Notes under the pieces: generated by a model | What the model saw: only the letters and a program-made list of their open reading frames with translations | Told to the model about the DNA's origin: nothing | Database searches by the model: none | Position numbers and translations under genes: made by a program | Shown here: piece after piece, positions 1-10,300 of the stretch | Position numbering within the stretch: position 1 is the first letter of the stretch | Layout: every line of letters begins with the position of its first letter | From: Hamadaea tsunoensis DSM 44101 | GTDB lineage: Bacteria; Actinomycetota; Actinomycetes; Mycobacteriales; Micromonosporaceae | DNA length: 64,000 bases | Assembly (NCBI RefSeq): GCF_000428945.1 | Contig: NZ_AUAX01000018.1 | Coordinates: forward strand, 124,001-188,000 | Direction of reading: 5' to 3'

Positions 1-9
1 CGTGGCGCC

Positions 10-2496
10 CTACCGGGGCTTGGTACGCCGCGTCGGCTCGGCGACCGTGGGATCGTCCGGCCAGGGATGGCGCGGGTAGCGGCCGCGCAGCTCCGCGCGT
101 ACCTGGGGGTATCCGTTGCGCCAGAAGGAGACCAGGTCCGCGGTGACCGCCGCGGGCCGGCCGGCGGGGGACAGCAGTCGCAGCACGACCGGCGTACGCC
201 CGCCGGCGATGCGGGGGGTGGCGGTCCAGCCGAAGACCTCCTGGACCTTGACGGCGAGTGCCGGCGCGGCCGGGTCGGAGTAGTCGACCCGGATGTGCGA
301 TCCGCTGGGCACGTGCAGGCGTTCGGGGGCGAGTTCGTCCAGCCGGGCGGCCTGTGCCCAGGGCAGCAGCCGGCGCAGCGCCGCGACGGTGTCGATGCGG
401 TGCAGGTCGGCGCGGTTGCGGGCGGTGGCCAGGGCGGGTCCGAGCCACCGGGCCGGATCGGCCAGCAGCGCGGCGTCGTCGACCGCCGGCCACGGTTCGC
501 CGAGGGTGTGGCGCAGGAAGGCCAGCCGCTCGCGCAGGGCGACCGCCGGCGGGCTCCAGTGCAGGAGCGCCAGGCCGTCGCGCCGCAGTCCTTCGGCGAG
601 GGCGGCGCCGGTCAGCGCCGCGTCCGGTGTCCGTAGTGGACGTTCGCTGAGGATGATGGCGCCGAGGCGGGTGACGTGCCGGGCGACGACGTCTCCGTTC
701 GACCAGGCGACCTCGTCGGCCTCGGCGTACAGGGCGGCGGCCGCCGTTCGCGCGGTGTCGGGATCGATGGGCGCGGCCAGGCGTACGCGGGCGGTGGCGC
801 TGCCCGGCTGCCGGTCGGCGTCCGCGATGGCGAGCCAGGGCACGCCCGGTAGGCCTGAGGTGGGACCGAGTTCGGCCGCGGTGCCGCCGGTCATCAGATA
901 CGAGCGGCCGCCGGGCGTCCGCTGCCGGGCGACGCGTTCGGGGAACGCCAGCGCGACGACGAGGGCGGCGGCCAGGTCGTCGGGCGGTCCTGCGGCCGGG
1001 GCGGGTGCGGCGGCCACCGCCGACGTCAGACGCCGCGCTTCGGTCCGCCACGTGGCGGTGGCCGCCGCGTCGGCGCCGTCGCGCAGCCGTCGCAGGGTAG
1101 CCGGGATGTCGTCGGTCGTGGTGCGCACGTCGGCGGACAGCAGCGCCACGACCTCGGCCGCGCGTCGCGTACCGAGGGTGGCGGCGGCGTCGAGCAGCGC
1201 CCGGGCCAGCCGCGGGTGGGCGCCGACCGCACCGATGTCCTGGCCGCGGGGCGTGATCCGGCCCGCGGGGTCCAGCGCGCCCAGTGCCGTCAGCGTGGTC
1301 CGCGCGACCTGCGCGGCCGCGCCCGGCGGCCGGTCGAGCAGGGCCAGGCCGGCGCCGTCGGCATCGCCCCACTGGGCCAGGTGCAGCATGAACGCGGTCA
1401 GGTCGGCGACGGCCACCTCGGGGTCGGGCTGCGCCGGCAGCCGTTCGTGCTCGCGCTCCGCCCAGCACCGGTAGACCCGGCCCGGCCCTTCGCGTCCCGC
1501 CCGGCCGGCGCGCTGGTCGGCGGACGCCCGTGAGGCGCGTACCGTCACGAGCGCGCCGAGCCCGCGTGCGTGGTCCATGCGCGGCACCCGCGCCAGCCCG
1601 GCGTCGACGACCACCCGCACGCCCGGCACCGTGAGGCTGCTCTCCGCCACCGCCGTCGCGAGCACCACCCGCCGCCGGACTCCGGGCTTCAGCACCTCGT
1701 CCTGTACGCCTGCCGCCTGCCGCCCGTGCAAGGCGATGACGTCGGCGCGGTCCCGCAGATCGGCGAGGCGGGCGGACACGGCGTTGATCTCGCCGGCGCC
1801 GGGCAGGAAGACGAGGACGTCACCGTCGCCCTCGCCGATCGCCCGGCGGACGACGGCCGCGACGTGATCGAGCAGGCGCGGATCGACCCGCAGCCCGTAG
1901 GGCGCGTCGACCGGTCCGGCCGGCGGAACCCAGAGCACCTCCACCGGGTACGCCGAGCCGGGCGTGGTGACGATCGGCGTACCGGGGCCGATCGCGCCGG
2001 CCAGCCGCTGCGCTTCGGCGGTCGCCGAGGCGGCCAGCAGCACGAGGTCGTCGCGCAGATGGGTGCGGACGTCGACGGTGAAGGCCAATGCCAGGTCGGT
2101 GTCGAGGTGCCGCTCATGGCACTCGTCGATCATGATCGCGCCGACGCCGGGCAGTTCCGGATCGCGGTGCAGCCGCTGCACCAGCACGCCGGTGGTCACC
2201 ACTTCGACCCGGGTGCGGGGGCCGGTACGGCTGTCGCCGCGTACGGAGTAGCCGATCGTGTCGCCGAGGCGCGTACCGGTCAGTTCGGCCATCCGCGCCG
2301 CGGCGGCCCGGGCGGCGATCCGGCGCGGCTCGGCGACGATGATCCGGCCGGGGATCCGGTCCGCCAGGGCGAGCGGCACCAGCGTGGTCTTCCCGGCCCC
2401 GGGCGGCGCGACCAGCACGGCCGAGGCGGTGTCGCGTACGGCGGCCAGGAGCTCCGGCAGCACGGCACGGACGGGAAGGTCGACGTCGGGCAGCAC
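10..2496 (-). CDS. hrpB: ATP-dependent RNA helicase HrpB
   Basis: DExH-box 3'-5' helicase of the HrpB family, 828 residues, the normal family length. The Walker A motif APPGAGKTT has its lysine at residue 36, motif II is DECH in IMIDECHERH, motif III is SAT, and motif VI is QRAGRAGREG. The HrpB-type C-terminal half follows. The open frame continues 28 codons upstream, but that extension has no helicase homology and runs into an intergenic repeat, so the GTG giving VLPDVDLPVR is preferred; its ribosome binding site (GGCGG) is weak. The protein is cytoplasmic and its substrate in actinobacteria is not established. It lies downstream of and codirectional with the beta-galactosidase gene, with a 107-bp gap that holds a dispersed repeat, so it is probably a separate unit. 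Confidence 0.93.
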   Translation of the reverse strand: MLPDVDLPVRAVLPELLAAVRDTASAVLVAPPGAGKTTLVPLALADRIPGRIIVAEPRRIAARAAAARMAELTGTRLGDTIGYSVRGDSRTGPRTRVEVVTTGVLVQRLHRDPELPGVGAIMIDECHERHLDTDLALAFTVDVRTHLRDDLVLLAASATAEAQRLAGAIGPGTPIVTTPGSAYPVEVLWVPPAGPVDAPYGLRVDPRLLDHVAAVVRRAIGEGDGDVLVFLPGAGEINAVSARLADLRDRADVIALHGRQAAGVQDEVLKPGVRRRVVLATAVAESSLTVPGVRVVVDAGLARVPRMDHARGLGALVTVRASRASADQRAGRAGREGPGRVYRCWAEREHERLPAQPDPEVAVADLTAFMLHLAQWGDADGAGLALLDRPPGAAAQVARTTLTALGALDPAGRITPRGQDIGAVGAHPRLARALLDAAATLGTRRAAEVVALLSADVRTTTDDIPATLRRLRDGADAAATATWRTEARRLTSAVAAAPAPAAGPPDDLAAALVVALAFPERVARQRTPGGRSYLMTGGTAAELGPTSGLPGVPWLAIADADRQPGSATARVRLAAPIDPDTARTAAAALYAEADEVAWSNGDVVARHVTRLGAIILSERPLRTPDAALTGAALAEGLRRDGLALLHWSPPAVALRERLAFLRHTLGEPWPAVDDAALLADPARWLGPALATARNRADLHRIDTVAALRRLLPWAQAARLDELAPERLHVPSGSHIRVDYSDPAAPALAVKVQEVFGWTATPRIAGGRTPVVLRLLSPAGRPAAVTADLVSFWRNGYPQVRAELRGRYPRHPWPDDPTVAEPTRRTKPR

Positions 2497-2543
2497 CCCG
2501 CCAGTCTGCCCGACGCAATCTTCCACCCATGGACCCAGTTCAA

Positions 2544-2588
2544 GATCAAGAACTTTGTGTCCCGGGTGCGCCGATCTCACCTCCGCTC
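2544..2588. repeat. dispersed intergenic repeat, family 2, copy 1
   Basis: This 45-nt segment in the gap before hrpB is about 80% identical to 44428-44469. The shared core is TCCCGGGT, one or two variable bases, then CG(C/T)CGATCTCAC(C/T)TCCGCTC. Both copies are intergenic. Function unknown. Confidence 0.55.
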
Positions 2589-2603
2589 ATGGATGGAGAG
2601 TCG

Positions 2604-5600
2604 TCAGTGGAAGGAGGGGGCGCTGACGAGGGATACCGGCGTACCGCCGAGGACTGTGCCGAGGTTGGTCAGCGCGACCGTCTCCAGCCCGTCGCCGGTG
2701 GCCCCGTTGCTGGTGACCGCGAGCGCCAGTGTGTTGGTGCCGCGCGGGTTGAGCAGCCCTTCGGGCAGGACGAAGGTGTGCTGCGGTCCGACGTCGGCGA
2801 TGTACTGGCCGAGGTTCCAGCCGTTGAGGAAGACGAGGGCCCGGTAGTGGCCGCCGGAGCGCGGGGTCGCCGGGTTGCCGATGGTCAGGCCCAGGGAGGC
2901 GTCGTGCCCGGCCGGTACGCCGAGCGTGAAGGTCGTGCGGTACCAGGCGGTTCCGGCCACCGCCGCGGAGTCGGGCACGGTACGCGTCGCCCAGCCGGTG
3001 TCGGTGAAGCCGGGCAGGTACCAGCCGTTGCGTTCGCCGTAGAGGCCGCCGTTGTTGAGCGGTCCGCGGGCGGTGTCGGCGATGGTCTCCCCGCCCGCGT
3101 TGCCCTGGATCTTCCAGGTGGTGGCGAGCGTGACGGCGGTGCCCCCGGCGTCGGCGTACGCGACGGAGATCAGGCCGCGGCCTTCCTTGTGCGCGTCGTT
3201 GACCCCGCCGTCCTCGTTGTGGCCGTCGTCGCGGACCATCACCGACAGCACGTGGTTGCCGCCGACGCGCAGGGCAGCGGGCACGGTGAAGGCAGCCGTC
3301 CCGGTCGTGGCCGGTGCCGCGACCCCGGCGGGCAGGACGTTCTGGCCGAGGTAGGTGCCGTCGAGCCAGACCTGGGCGAGTCCGGCCGCGCCGCCGCCGT
3401 AGGTGATGTTCACCGTGGCCGGGGCGGTGCCGGTGAACCGGCCGCGGTACCAGGCGTCGCCGTGGTGGAAGCCGTAGTCGTCGGCGGTGAGGACGGGCTG
3501 CCCGGCCGGTGGTTTGGTCGTGCTGTTGGTGGTGGTGTGGTTCGCGGCGGCCCAGGTGCTGTCGTCGAAGCCGGTCGCCTTCTCCGGTGATTCGGCCGAG
3601 TATCGCCAGGTGGCGGCGGACAGGTCCGGCAGGGTCACGGCCGCCGGTCCGGCCAGCTGCACGGTGCTGGCGAGGCTGCCGACGCTGGTGACCCGGGTCG
3701 TGACCGGTACGCCGTTCCAGGTGACCGCGGTGACGGCCGGGGGCGCCCAGACCTCCAGCGTCGTCGCGGCCGCGGTGTCGCCGGTCAGCGCCAGCGTCGC
3801 CCCGTTCACGGCCGCCGTACGCACGAGCGCCGGACCGCGTTCCAGGACCGTGCCGGCGGTGGTGTCCTGCCGCCACATCGTGTCGGCGGTGGCCTGCCCG
3901 GCGATCAGGAGCAGCAGGTCGGGGCGGCCGCCGCCGGTGACGCGTACCTGGACGATGCCGGAGTGGGTGTAGTTGAGCCGCAGGTCGCCGGTCGAGGCCG
4001 TGTAGGTGCTCGTCACCGCCGCCCCGCCGGCCACGGTCACGGTCGGCGCGCTCGCGTAGCGCAGCACCGTCTCGCCGTTCTCGCCGTCCCGCCCGACCAG
4101 GGCCAGGACGGAGCGGTTCGCGTACGCCGTGTGGGTGAGGATCTCGGACGTGGAGTAGACCAGGCGCTGACCGTCCACAGTGTATCCCGCGACGAGGGTC
4201 TTGGCGTCCTGCCCGTTGAGCCGCAGCGTGCCCGCCTGCGGCACGGTGTAGGTGCCGTCGGTGGTGGCGATCGGGAAGGTGAAGGAGTCGTTGGTGGTCG
4301 CGGTCGACGGCGTGTGGACGAGGAAGTAGAAGTGCGTGCCGGTGTCCGGGTTGAGGTTGTGGTCGACCTTCACCGCCGCGGAGCTGGTCGTCACCGCGGC
4401 GGCCTTGTCGACCTTCGTGATCGGGCCGACGCTCTGCAGGAAGTAGCCGAGCTCCTTCATCTCCTGCGCCTTGGGCCGCAGCTGGCGGGCCTCGCTGACG
4501 GCCGAGCCGTAGTCGTAGGAGGTGTAGACGACGGGGGCGGGCAGCCAGCCCCAGCTCGTGCCGCCGAACGTCATGTAGAAGCTCTGCAGGGTGAGCCGGT
4601 TGGCGACGTTGGTGCCGTAGAACACCCGCTCGTAGCCGGTGCCGAGGCGCTGCGCCGTGCACGGGTAGATGCCGTTGCTGCCCCAGTAGTCGAACCAGCC
4701 GCCGCCGAACTCGGCCACGAAGCCGGGGGTGTTCGGTGAGGCGGACGCGCCGCCGGTGGCCCCGCCGGTGCCGTAGATGCCCCAGTCCGGTGCGGCCGAC
4801 GGGCTGCCGACCGTGCCGTCGGTGTGGCAGCTGCCGCCGGGGTAGCCGTCGAAGGCGTACAGGTCGACGGGGCCCTGCACGGTGCCGCTGACCCCGGCGC
4901 CGGCCGGCACCCAGCGGCCGTTGCGGCCCTTGTCGTTGTGGAAGATCGGCACGGTGATGCCGTCGGACTGCACCTTGGTACGCAGGTGCGTCAGGTAGTT
5001 CAGCTGCGCGGTGCCGGTGGCGGCGAGCTCGTTCTCGATCTGGTAGAGGATGACGGTGCCGGTGCCGTTCGTCAGCTGGTGGCGGGCGAGGATCGCGTCG
5101 ATGCGGGTCAGCCACTCGTCGACGGCCGCGAGGTAGTCCGCGGCGTCGGTGCGGGCCTTGCCCGCCTGCGTCGTCAGCCAGCCCGGGAACCCGCCCGCGT
5201 CGGTCTCGGCGTTGATGTAGGGGCCCGGCCGGGCGATGACGTACAGGCCGACCTCGGCGGCGATGTTCAGCAGCTTGTCCATGTCGCGGACGCCGGTGAA
5301 GTCGTAGACGCCCGCGCGCGGGGAGTGGTACGCCCAGTCGAAGTAGACCGACACGGCGTTGTATCCGCTCGCCTTCATCTTCTGCAGGACGTCGCGCCAC
5401 AGGTCCGGGCTCGGCAGCCGGAACGGATGGAATTCGCCGGACCACACGAACGTGCGGGTGCCGTCCACCGACAGCGAGTACCTGTCGAACGTGACGGTGT
5501 GGGTGGCCGCCACGGGGCGCAGGGGTACGGGCGCCGCGCGTACGCCGAGAAGGGTCGCGGCGCCCAGCAGCGCGGTGAGGGACAGGCCCAGCAGCCGGCG

Positions 5601-5642
5601 TCCGGTGCTCGTACGCGGGCGCGGCGGGGGTGAGGCGGGCAT
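2604..5642 (-). CDS. secreted beta-galactosidase, glycoside hydrolase family 35
   Basis: Exported beta-galactosidase of 1012 residues. An N-terminal signal peptide (RR, then LLGLSLTALLGAATLLG) is followed by the GH35 TIM barrel. It opens with WSGEFHPFRLP and contains the acid/base Glu205 in QIENE and the probable nucleophile Glu311 in GFVAEFGGGW. The last ~400 residues are the beta-sandwich, galactose-binding-like domains usual in long GH35 enzymes (FLNGWNLGQY near the end). The ATG chosen has GGAG seven bases upstream; codons further upstream are not signal-like. It should hydrolyse terminal beta-galactosides outside the cell. It is divergent from the GH26-like gene, and the 440-bp region between them carries repeated GTTGTCCG half-sites. 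Confidence 0.9.
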   Translation of the reverse strand: MPASPPPRPRTSTGRRLLGLSLTALLGAATLLGVRAAPVPLRPVAATHTVTFDRYSLSVDGTRTFVWSGEFHPFRLPSPDLWRDVLQKMKASGYNAVSVYFDWAYHSPRAGVYDFTGVRDMDKLLNIAAEVGLYVIARPGPYINAETDAGGFPGWLTTQAGKARTDAADYLAAVDEWLTRIDAILARHQLTNGTGTVILYQIENELAATGTAQLNYLTHLRTKVQSDGITVPIFHNDKGRNGRWVPAGAGVSGTVQGPVDLYAFDGYPGGSCHTDGTVGSPSAAPDWGIYGTGGATGGASASPNTPGFVAEFGGGWFDYWGSNGIYPCTAQRLGTGYERVFYGTNVANRLTLQSFYMTFGGTSWGWLPAPVVYTSYDYGSAVSEARQLRPKAQEMKELGYFLQSVGPITKVDKAAAVTTSSAAVKVDHNLNPDTGTHFYFLVHTPSTATTNDSFTFPIATTDGTYTVPQAGTLRLNGQDAKTLVAGYTVDGQRLVYSTSEILTHTAYANRSVLALVGRDGENGETVLRYASAPTVTVAGGAAVTSTYTASTGDLRLNYTHSGIVQVRVTGGGRPDLLLLIAGQATADTMWRQDTTAGTVLERGPALVRTAAVNGATLALTGDTAAATTLEVWAPPAVTAVTWNGVPVTTRVTSVGSLASTVQLAGPAAVTLPDLSAATWRYSAESPEKATGFDDSTWAAANHTTTNSTTKPPAGQPVLTADDYGFHHGDAWYRGRFTGTAPATVNITYGGGAAGLAQVWLDGTYLGQNVLPAGVAAPATTGTAAFTVPAALRVGGNHVLSVMVRDDGHNEDGGVNDAHKEGRGLISVAYADAGGTAVTLATTWKIQGNAGGETIADTARGPLNNGGLYGERNGWYLPGFTDTGWATRTVPDSAAVAGTAWYRTTFTLGVPAGHDASLGLTIGNPATPRSGGHYRALVFLNGWNLGQYIADVGPQHTFVLPEGLLNPRGTNTLALAVTSNGATGDGLETVALTNLGTVLGGTPVSLVSAPSFH

Positions 5643-6082
5643 GCGGAAGCTCCATCCGGGACGGCCGCGCCGTCGGTCCACTGGGGAGCGGAGCGAACGG
5701 CAGCGCGGACAGGGCTGATCCATTCATGTTCACCACTGCCCGTGGCGGTGTCAAGGTGCCGCTGCCCGGTCGGCGGCCGCGGCGGTTGCGACAACACGAA
5801 GCCGCTTTGCGACAACCCGCAAGAACCGGCCCGCACGGAGCGGCTCGCGGCGGTTGTCCGAGGGTGGGCGTCTCGCGGACAACGACATCGCAGCAGCTCA
5901 AGGCGTGTTACGGCGACCCTGAAAGGCGGTGCTGCGTAACGATCGCGGGCCGAATTGGCCCCTGACATTTCCGGGGTTGTCCGGTGGTCCGGGTGCCTTC
6001 CGGACAACGTCGGCGGGTGGTGCTCTGGGCGCCGATTCCGCGAACGAGGGGCGGAACGTTGTCCGAGATTCGGAGTATCGCG
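5643..6082. promoter_or_regulatory. divergent control region with a cluster of GTTGTCCG/CGGACAAC half-sites
   Basis: This is the gap between two divergent glycosidase genes. GTTGTCCG or its complement occurs at 5853-5860, 5876-5883, 5976-5983, 6001-6008 and 6058-6065; GCGACAAC variants lie at 5788-5795 and 5809-5816. Two pairs form inverted repeats with spacers of 15 and 17 nt. The copies at 6001 and 6058 continue into ACGT, matching halves of the palindrome GACAACGTTGTC found upstream of the GH59 gene. Probably operator sites for a carbohydrate regulator (inference). No coding sequence seen. Confidence 0.5.
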
Positions 6083-7252
6083 ATGAAATGGTTACGGCCA
6101 GCGCTCACCGCACTGTCGACCCTGATGGTCCCGGCGCTCCTGCTGGGCACCGCCGGCCCGGCGCACGCGGCGGCGTCGACACTGTTCGGCACCACCACCA
6201 CGGGGGCGTTCAAGTCGACGTACGAGCCGGTGGACATGTACCGGGCGTTCTTCAGCGGCGCGCCCGGCAACTGGGCGACCGACCCGAAACTGAACCACGG
6301 CAAGCCCGTCAACGTGTCGTTCAAGTGGACGCCGGCGACGGTGCTGGGCGGAACGGTGGACACCGCCTTCCGCACGTTCCTGCAGACCGCCCCGGCCGAC
6401 CGGCCGGTGTGGTGGACGTACTTCCACGAGCCCGAGGACGAGATCAAGCGCGGCGACTTCACCGCCGCCGACTACCGGCTGGCGTGGCAGCACCTGTCCG
6501 CCATCGCGCACGAGAGCGGCGTCTACAAGAGCAACGTCAAGGCGGCGCTCGTCCTGATGGACTACACCGTCGACCCGGCCAGCGGCCGCGACTGGCAGGA
6601 CTACTACCCGGGTTCGGCGTACATCGACGTGCTCTCGTGGGACGTCTACGGCTTCAAGGAGACCGACGCCGACCCGGCCAACGACGAGACGATCCAGGCC
6701 CACCAGCTGCGCCGCCCGTCGCTGTCGGTCACCCAGGCCGCCGGCAAGCCGTACGCGATCAGCGAGGTCGGCTACGACGACGCGGCCGGGCGCCCGGCGT
6801 TCCTGACCGGGCTGGCCACCTGGGCCCGCGACAACAACGCGGTCTTCGTGTCCTACTTCGACGAGATCGGCGGCCTCGGCGACCACCGGCTCACCGACAC
6901 GGCCTCGCAGTCCGTGTGGCGCGACGCCGCGTCCGGCGCGCTGTTCGCCGGGCCGGTGACCGCCACCGACAACCCGGCGACCGGGGTCACCGGCAACTCG
7001 GCCACGATGTCGTGCCGGGTCGACCCGCACAACGGCGGCTACCGCGTCACGGTCGCCTCCTGGCTCACCGTCGGCGGCGCGAGCTTCGTCGAGACGCCCG
7101 GCGTCACGGTCGCCGACGGGCCCGAGACGGTGTCGTCCACGCGTACCGGGCTGGCGGCGAACACCGGCTACACCTTCCGCTGCAAGGTCTACGACACCGC
7201 TGGCACCTTGATCCTCAAGCCGCCGGCCCTGACCTTCACCACCCTGCCCTGA
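6083..7252 (+). CDS. secreted GH26-like glycoside hydrolase
   Basis: Exported protein of 389 residues with a Sec signal peptide ending near PAHA (residue 29). The catalytic half resembles GH26 (endo-mannanase/lichenase clan A): YFHEPEDE places a general acid at Glu116 and AISEVGY a nucleophile at Glu228, with VLSWDVYG between them. Residues ~285-389 look like a small beta-sandwich module. The ATG at this position has GGAG seven bases upstream; the longer open frame to 5984 has no signal sequence at its end. The substrate is uncertain; many short actinobacterial proteins of this type are annotated only as GH26-like. It is divergent from the GH35 gene, and a strong hairpin follows the stop codon. 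Confidence 0.75.
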   Translation: MKWLRPALTALSTLMVPALLLGTAGPAHAAASTLFGTTTTGAFKSTYEPVDMYRAFFSGAPGNWATDPKLNHGKPVNVSFKWTPATVLGGTVDTAFRTFLQTAPADRPVWWTYFHEPEDEIKRGDFTAADYRLAWQHLSAIAHESGVYKSNVKAALVLMDYTVDPASGRDWQDYYPGSAYIDVLSWDVYGFKETDADPANDETIQAHQLRRPSLSVTQAAGKPYAISEVGYDDAAGRPAFLTGLATWARDNNAVFVSYFDEIGGLGDHRLTDTASQSVWRDAASGALFAGPVTATDNPATGVTGNSATMSCRVDPHNGGYRVTVASWLTVGGASFVETPGVTVADGPETVSSTRTGLAANTGYTFRCKVYDTAGTLILKPPALTFTTLP

Positions 7253-7259
7253 CCTTCGC

Positions 7260-7290
7260 CCCGGACCCCGGTCGCCGGCCGGGGTCCGGG
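7260..7290 (+). terminator. intrinsic-type hairpin after the GH26-like gene
   Basis: A perfect 12-bp stem (CCCGGACCCCGG and its complement) with a 7-nt loop starts eight bases after the stop codon. There is no clear U-run, as is common in high-GC actinobacteria. Confidence 0.6.
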
Positions 7291-7323
7291 CCCCCTTCCG
7301 GCAATCTTTCGAGGAGAAGCATC

Positions 7324-10300
7324 GTGCTGTCCATCATCGGCCGGCGACTGCTGGTCGGCCTCTGCGTGCTGCTGGCCACGGCCGTGGCGCCGGGCGCCGT
7401 CCCGGCCGCCACCGGCGCACCCCCCACAACCACCTTCCCGTGTACGCCGCACTGCTCCGCCGCCACGGCGGACGGCGAGACCGCGGCGGCCGCCAAGACC
7501 GCGGCGGACGGCGAGACGGCGGCGGCCGCCCGGGCGACCGCGACCGGCGTGCCGGTGACCGTCGACGCGCTGACCACGCCGAGCCGGCTCGTCGTCGCCA
7601 ACCCCGACGGGTCGTTCACCGCCCGCGTCAACGACGGGCCCGTGCGCTACCAGACCGCCGGGGGCCGGTGGCGCGACATCGACACCACCCTCGTCGCCGC
7701 GGCCGACGGCACGGTACGCCCCGCGGCCTCACCGGAGGGCATCGTGCTGTCCGGCGGCGCGCCCGACGGTGTGAATGTCGGCGTGAACGTCGTCGCCAGC
7801 CTCGGCTCCGGCCCGCACCAGGTCGCGCTCGGCTGGCCCGGTACGCTGCCCCGCCCCGTGCTGACCGGGTCGACGGCCACCTACCCCGGCGTCCGGCCGG
7901 GCGTGGACCTGGTGATCCAGCTGACGCGTACCGGGTTCGAGGAGAACTTCGTCGCCCATGACGCGGCCGCCCTGGCGACGCTGTCGGGACTGGCGCAGCC
8001 GTGGCGTACGGGCGACCTCGTCCCGGCGTCGACCACCGCCGGCGGGGTGTCGCTGCGTACCGCGGCCGGTGAACAGGTCGCCGTGCCGCCGGCCCGGATG
8101 TGGGACGCCGGCGTCAATCCGCGTACCGGCCTGCCGCGGCACACCGCCGAGGTGGCCCTCGCCGCCACCCCCGGCGCGTCCGGCGGGAACGGCTGGCGCT
8201 CGGCGCTGACCCTGCACCCGTCCACCGGCGCGCTCGCGAAGGGCTCGGGCTGGCAGTTCCCGGTGACCGTCGACCCGGGCGTCATGTCGACGGCGTACAC
8301 GACGTGGGACACCTACGTCCAGAAGGACTCCGTCGACGACAAGGACAACTCCTCGTCGTCGGAGCTGCGCATCGGCATGGAGGACGACGACGCGCCGGCC
8401 GGTGACGTCATCGCCCGCACCTACATCCACTGGAACACCGCGTTCCTCAACAACGCCACGGTCTCCAAGGCCGACCTGTACCTCTACAACTTCCACTCCT
8501 GGATCTGCAGCACGACCTACAGCAACTGGGCGGCGTACCGGACCAGCGCGACGTCGTCGTCGACCCGCTGGGGTTCGGCGGTCAGCTGGTACACCACGCC
8601 GGCGCCGGCCGTGTCGACCCTGACCAAGGGCGCCTCGGGCTGCTCGGCCGGGTGGGTCACCGCGGACGTCGCCGGGCTGATGAACTACGCGGCCGCCAAC
8701 CACGTCAGCACCTTCGACATGGGGATCAAGGCCTCGACCGAGACCAAGCACGACGGCTGGAAGCTGTTCTACTCCCGCGACAACTCCGACTCCACGCGGG
8801 ATCCGTACATCGCCGTCACCTACAACCACACGCCGACGCCCCCGGCCGCGTCGGCGATGTCGACGGGTGGCAAGGCGTGCGTCACCGGCAGCGGCCGCCC
8901 GGGGATGACCACGCTGGCCGGCGGCCGTCCGGCGACCAAGGTCAACCCGGTGTCCGACGTGGACTCCGGCGACACCGAGACCGTCAAGTTCTACCTGGCC
9001 AAGGTCGGCTCGGCGCTGCCGACGACGCCCACCTACCAGGTCACGGGCGTCACCGCGGGGGCGTACGCGTCGGCGGTCATCCCGAGCAGCTACACGCTCA
9101 CCGAGGGACAGGCGTACCAGTGGCAGGTCAAGGTGACCGACGCCAGTAACGCGACCTCGGCCGGGTCGGCGATCTGCGAATTCGTCGTCGACAACTTCGG
9201 CCCGGCGGGCGCGCCGACGGTGACCTCGACGGTCTTCCAGGACTGCACGCTCAATCCGGGCTGCACCACGGCGGGCGCGGTGGGGGTGGCGTCGCCGGTG
9301 ACGTTCGACTCGCACGGCGACACCGACGTGGCCAAGTACACCTACTGGTGGGACCGGACGGCCACACTCAAGCAGAGCGTGAGCACGACGTCGGGCGCGC
9401 CGGTGACGGTGAAGATCAGCCCGCCGTTCCTGGCCAACTCGCTGCTGTCCACGATGCGGCTCGGCGGTCAGGCGGAACTCGACGTGGCGGCGGTCGACGC
9501 GGTCGGGCACGAGGGACCGGTGTACCGCTACTCGATGCTCATCGGCTCGGCGCCGGGCGCGGCCGGAATCTGGTCGCTGAACGAGGCGGCCGGGGTGACG
9601 ACGTTCGCGAACTCCGTCGCGGGCGGCCCGGCCCTGACCGCGTCGGCGAGCGGCGTGACCGCGGCCGGCACCGGCTGGGGTGACGGCGGGACGAGCGTCG
9701 CGTTCGACGGCGTCAACGGCAATGCGACCGGCGCTGCGGCGGTGGACACGACCGGGAACTACACGGTCTCGGTCTGGGCCAAGCTGACCAGCACGGCGGC
9801 CGACAACGACGCCGTCAGCCAGTACGCGAGCACCGGCGGCACTTACGACACGGAGCTGCGGCTCGGTTACGTGAAGGCGTCGAACGCCTGGTGCTTCAAC
9901 GCGGTCTGCACGACGACCGCGCCGGTGCTCAACACCTGGACCCTGCTGACCGGGGTACGCGACGCGGCGTCGGGCGCGACCTCCCTCTACGTCGGTGGGA
10001 CCCTGGCCAAGACGGCGACCCAGGCCGCCGCCTACCCGGCGACCACGGTGTTCGTGGCGGGTTCGGGCTACTCCGCGACCGGATCGGCCCGGCCGTGGCA
10101 CGGTGCGGTCGACCACATCCAGGCCTGGAACCGGCTGCTCGACCCGGCCGAGGTGGGCGTGCTCGCCTCGCACCTGGCCGGCCGCTGGGACCTGACCGAC
10201 GCGACGACGTCCGACGCGCTCGGCCAGCACGACCTCGCCGACGAGGGCGTCGGTACGCCGGTCACGCTGACCGACGCCGACCACCTCGCCGACGGCGGCA

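Noticed and set aside
2587-5901. 1104-codon frame overlapping the beta-galactosidase
   Set aside because: His/Arg/Pro-rich shadow frame without domains; the neighbouring frame has all GH35 motifs.
5929-7323. Upstream extension of the LamG frame through the GH26-like gene
   Set aside because: It reads the GH26-like gene in the wrong frame. The GTG at 7324 has a ribosome binding site and begins a signal peptide.
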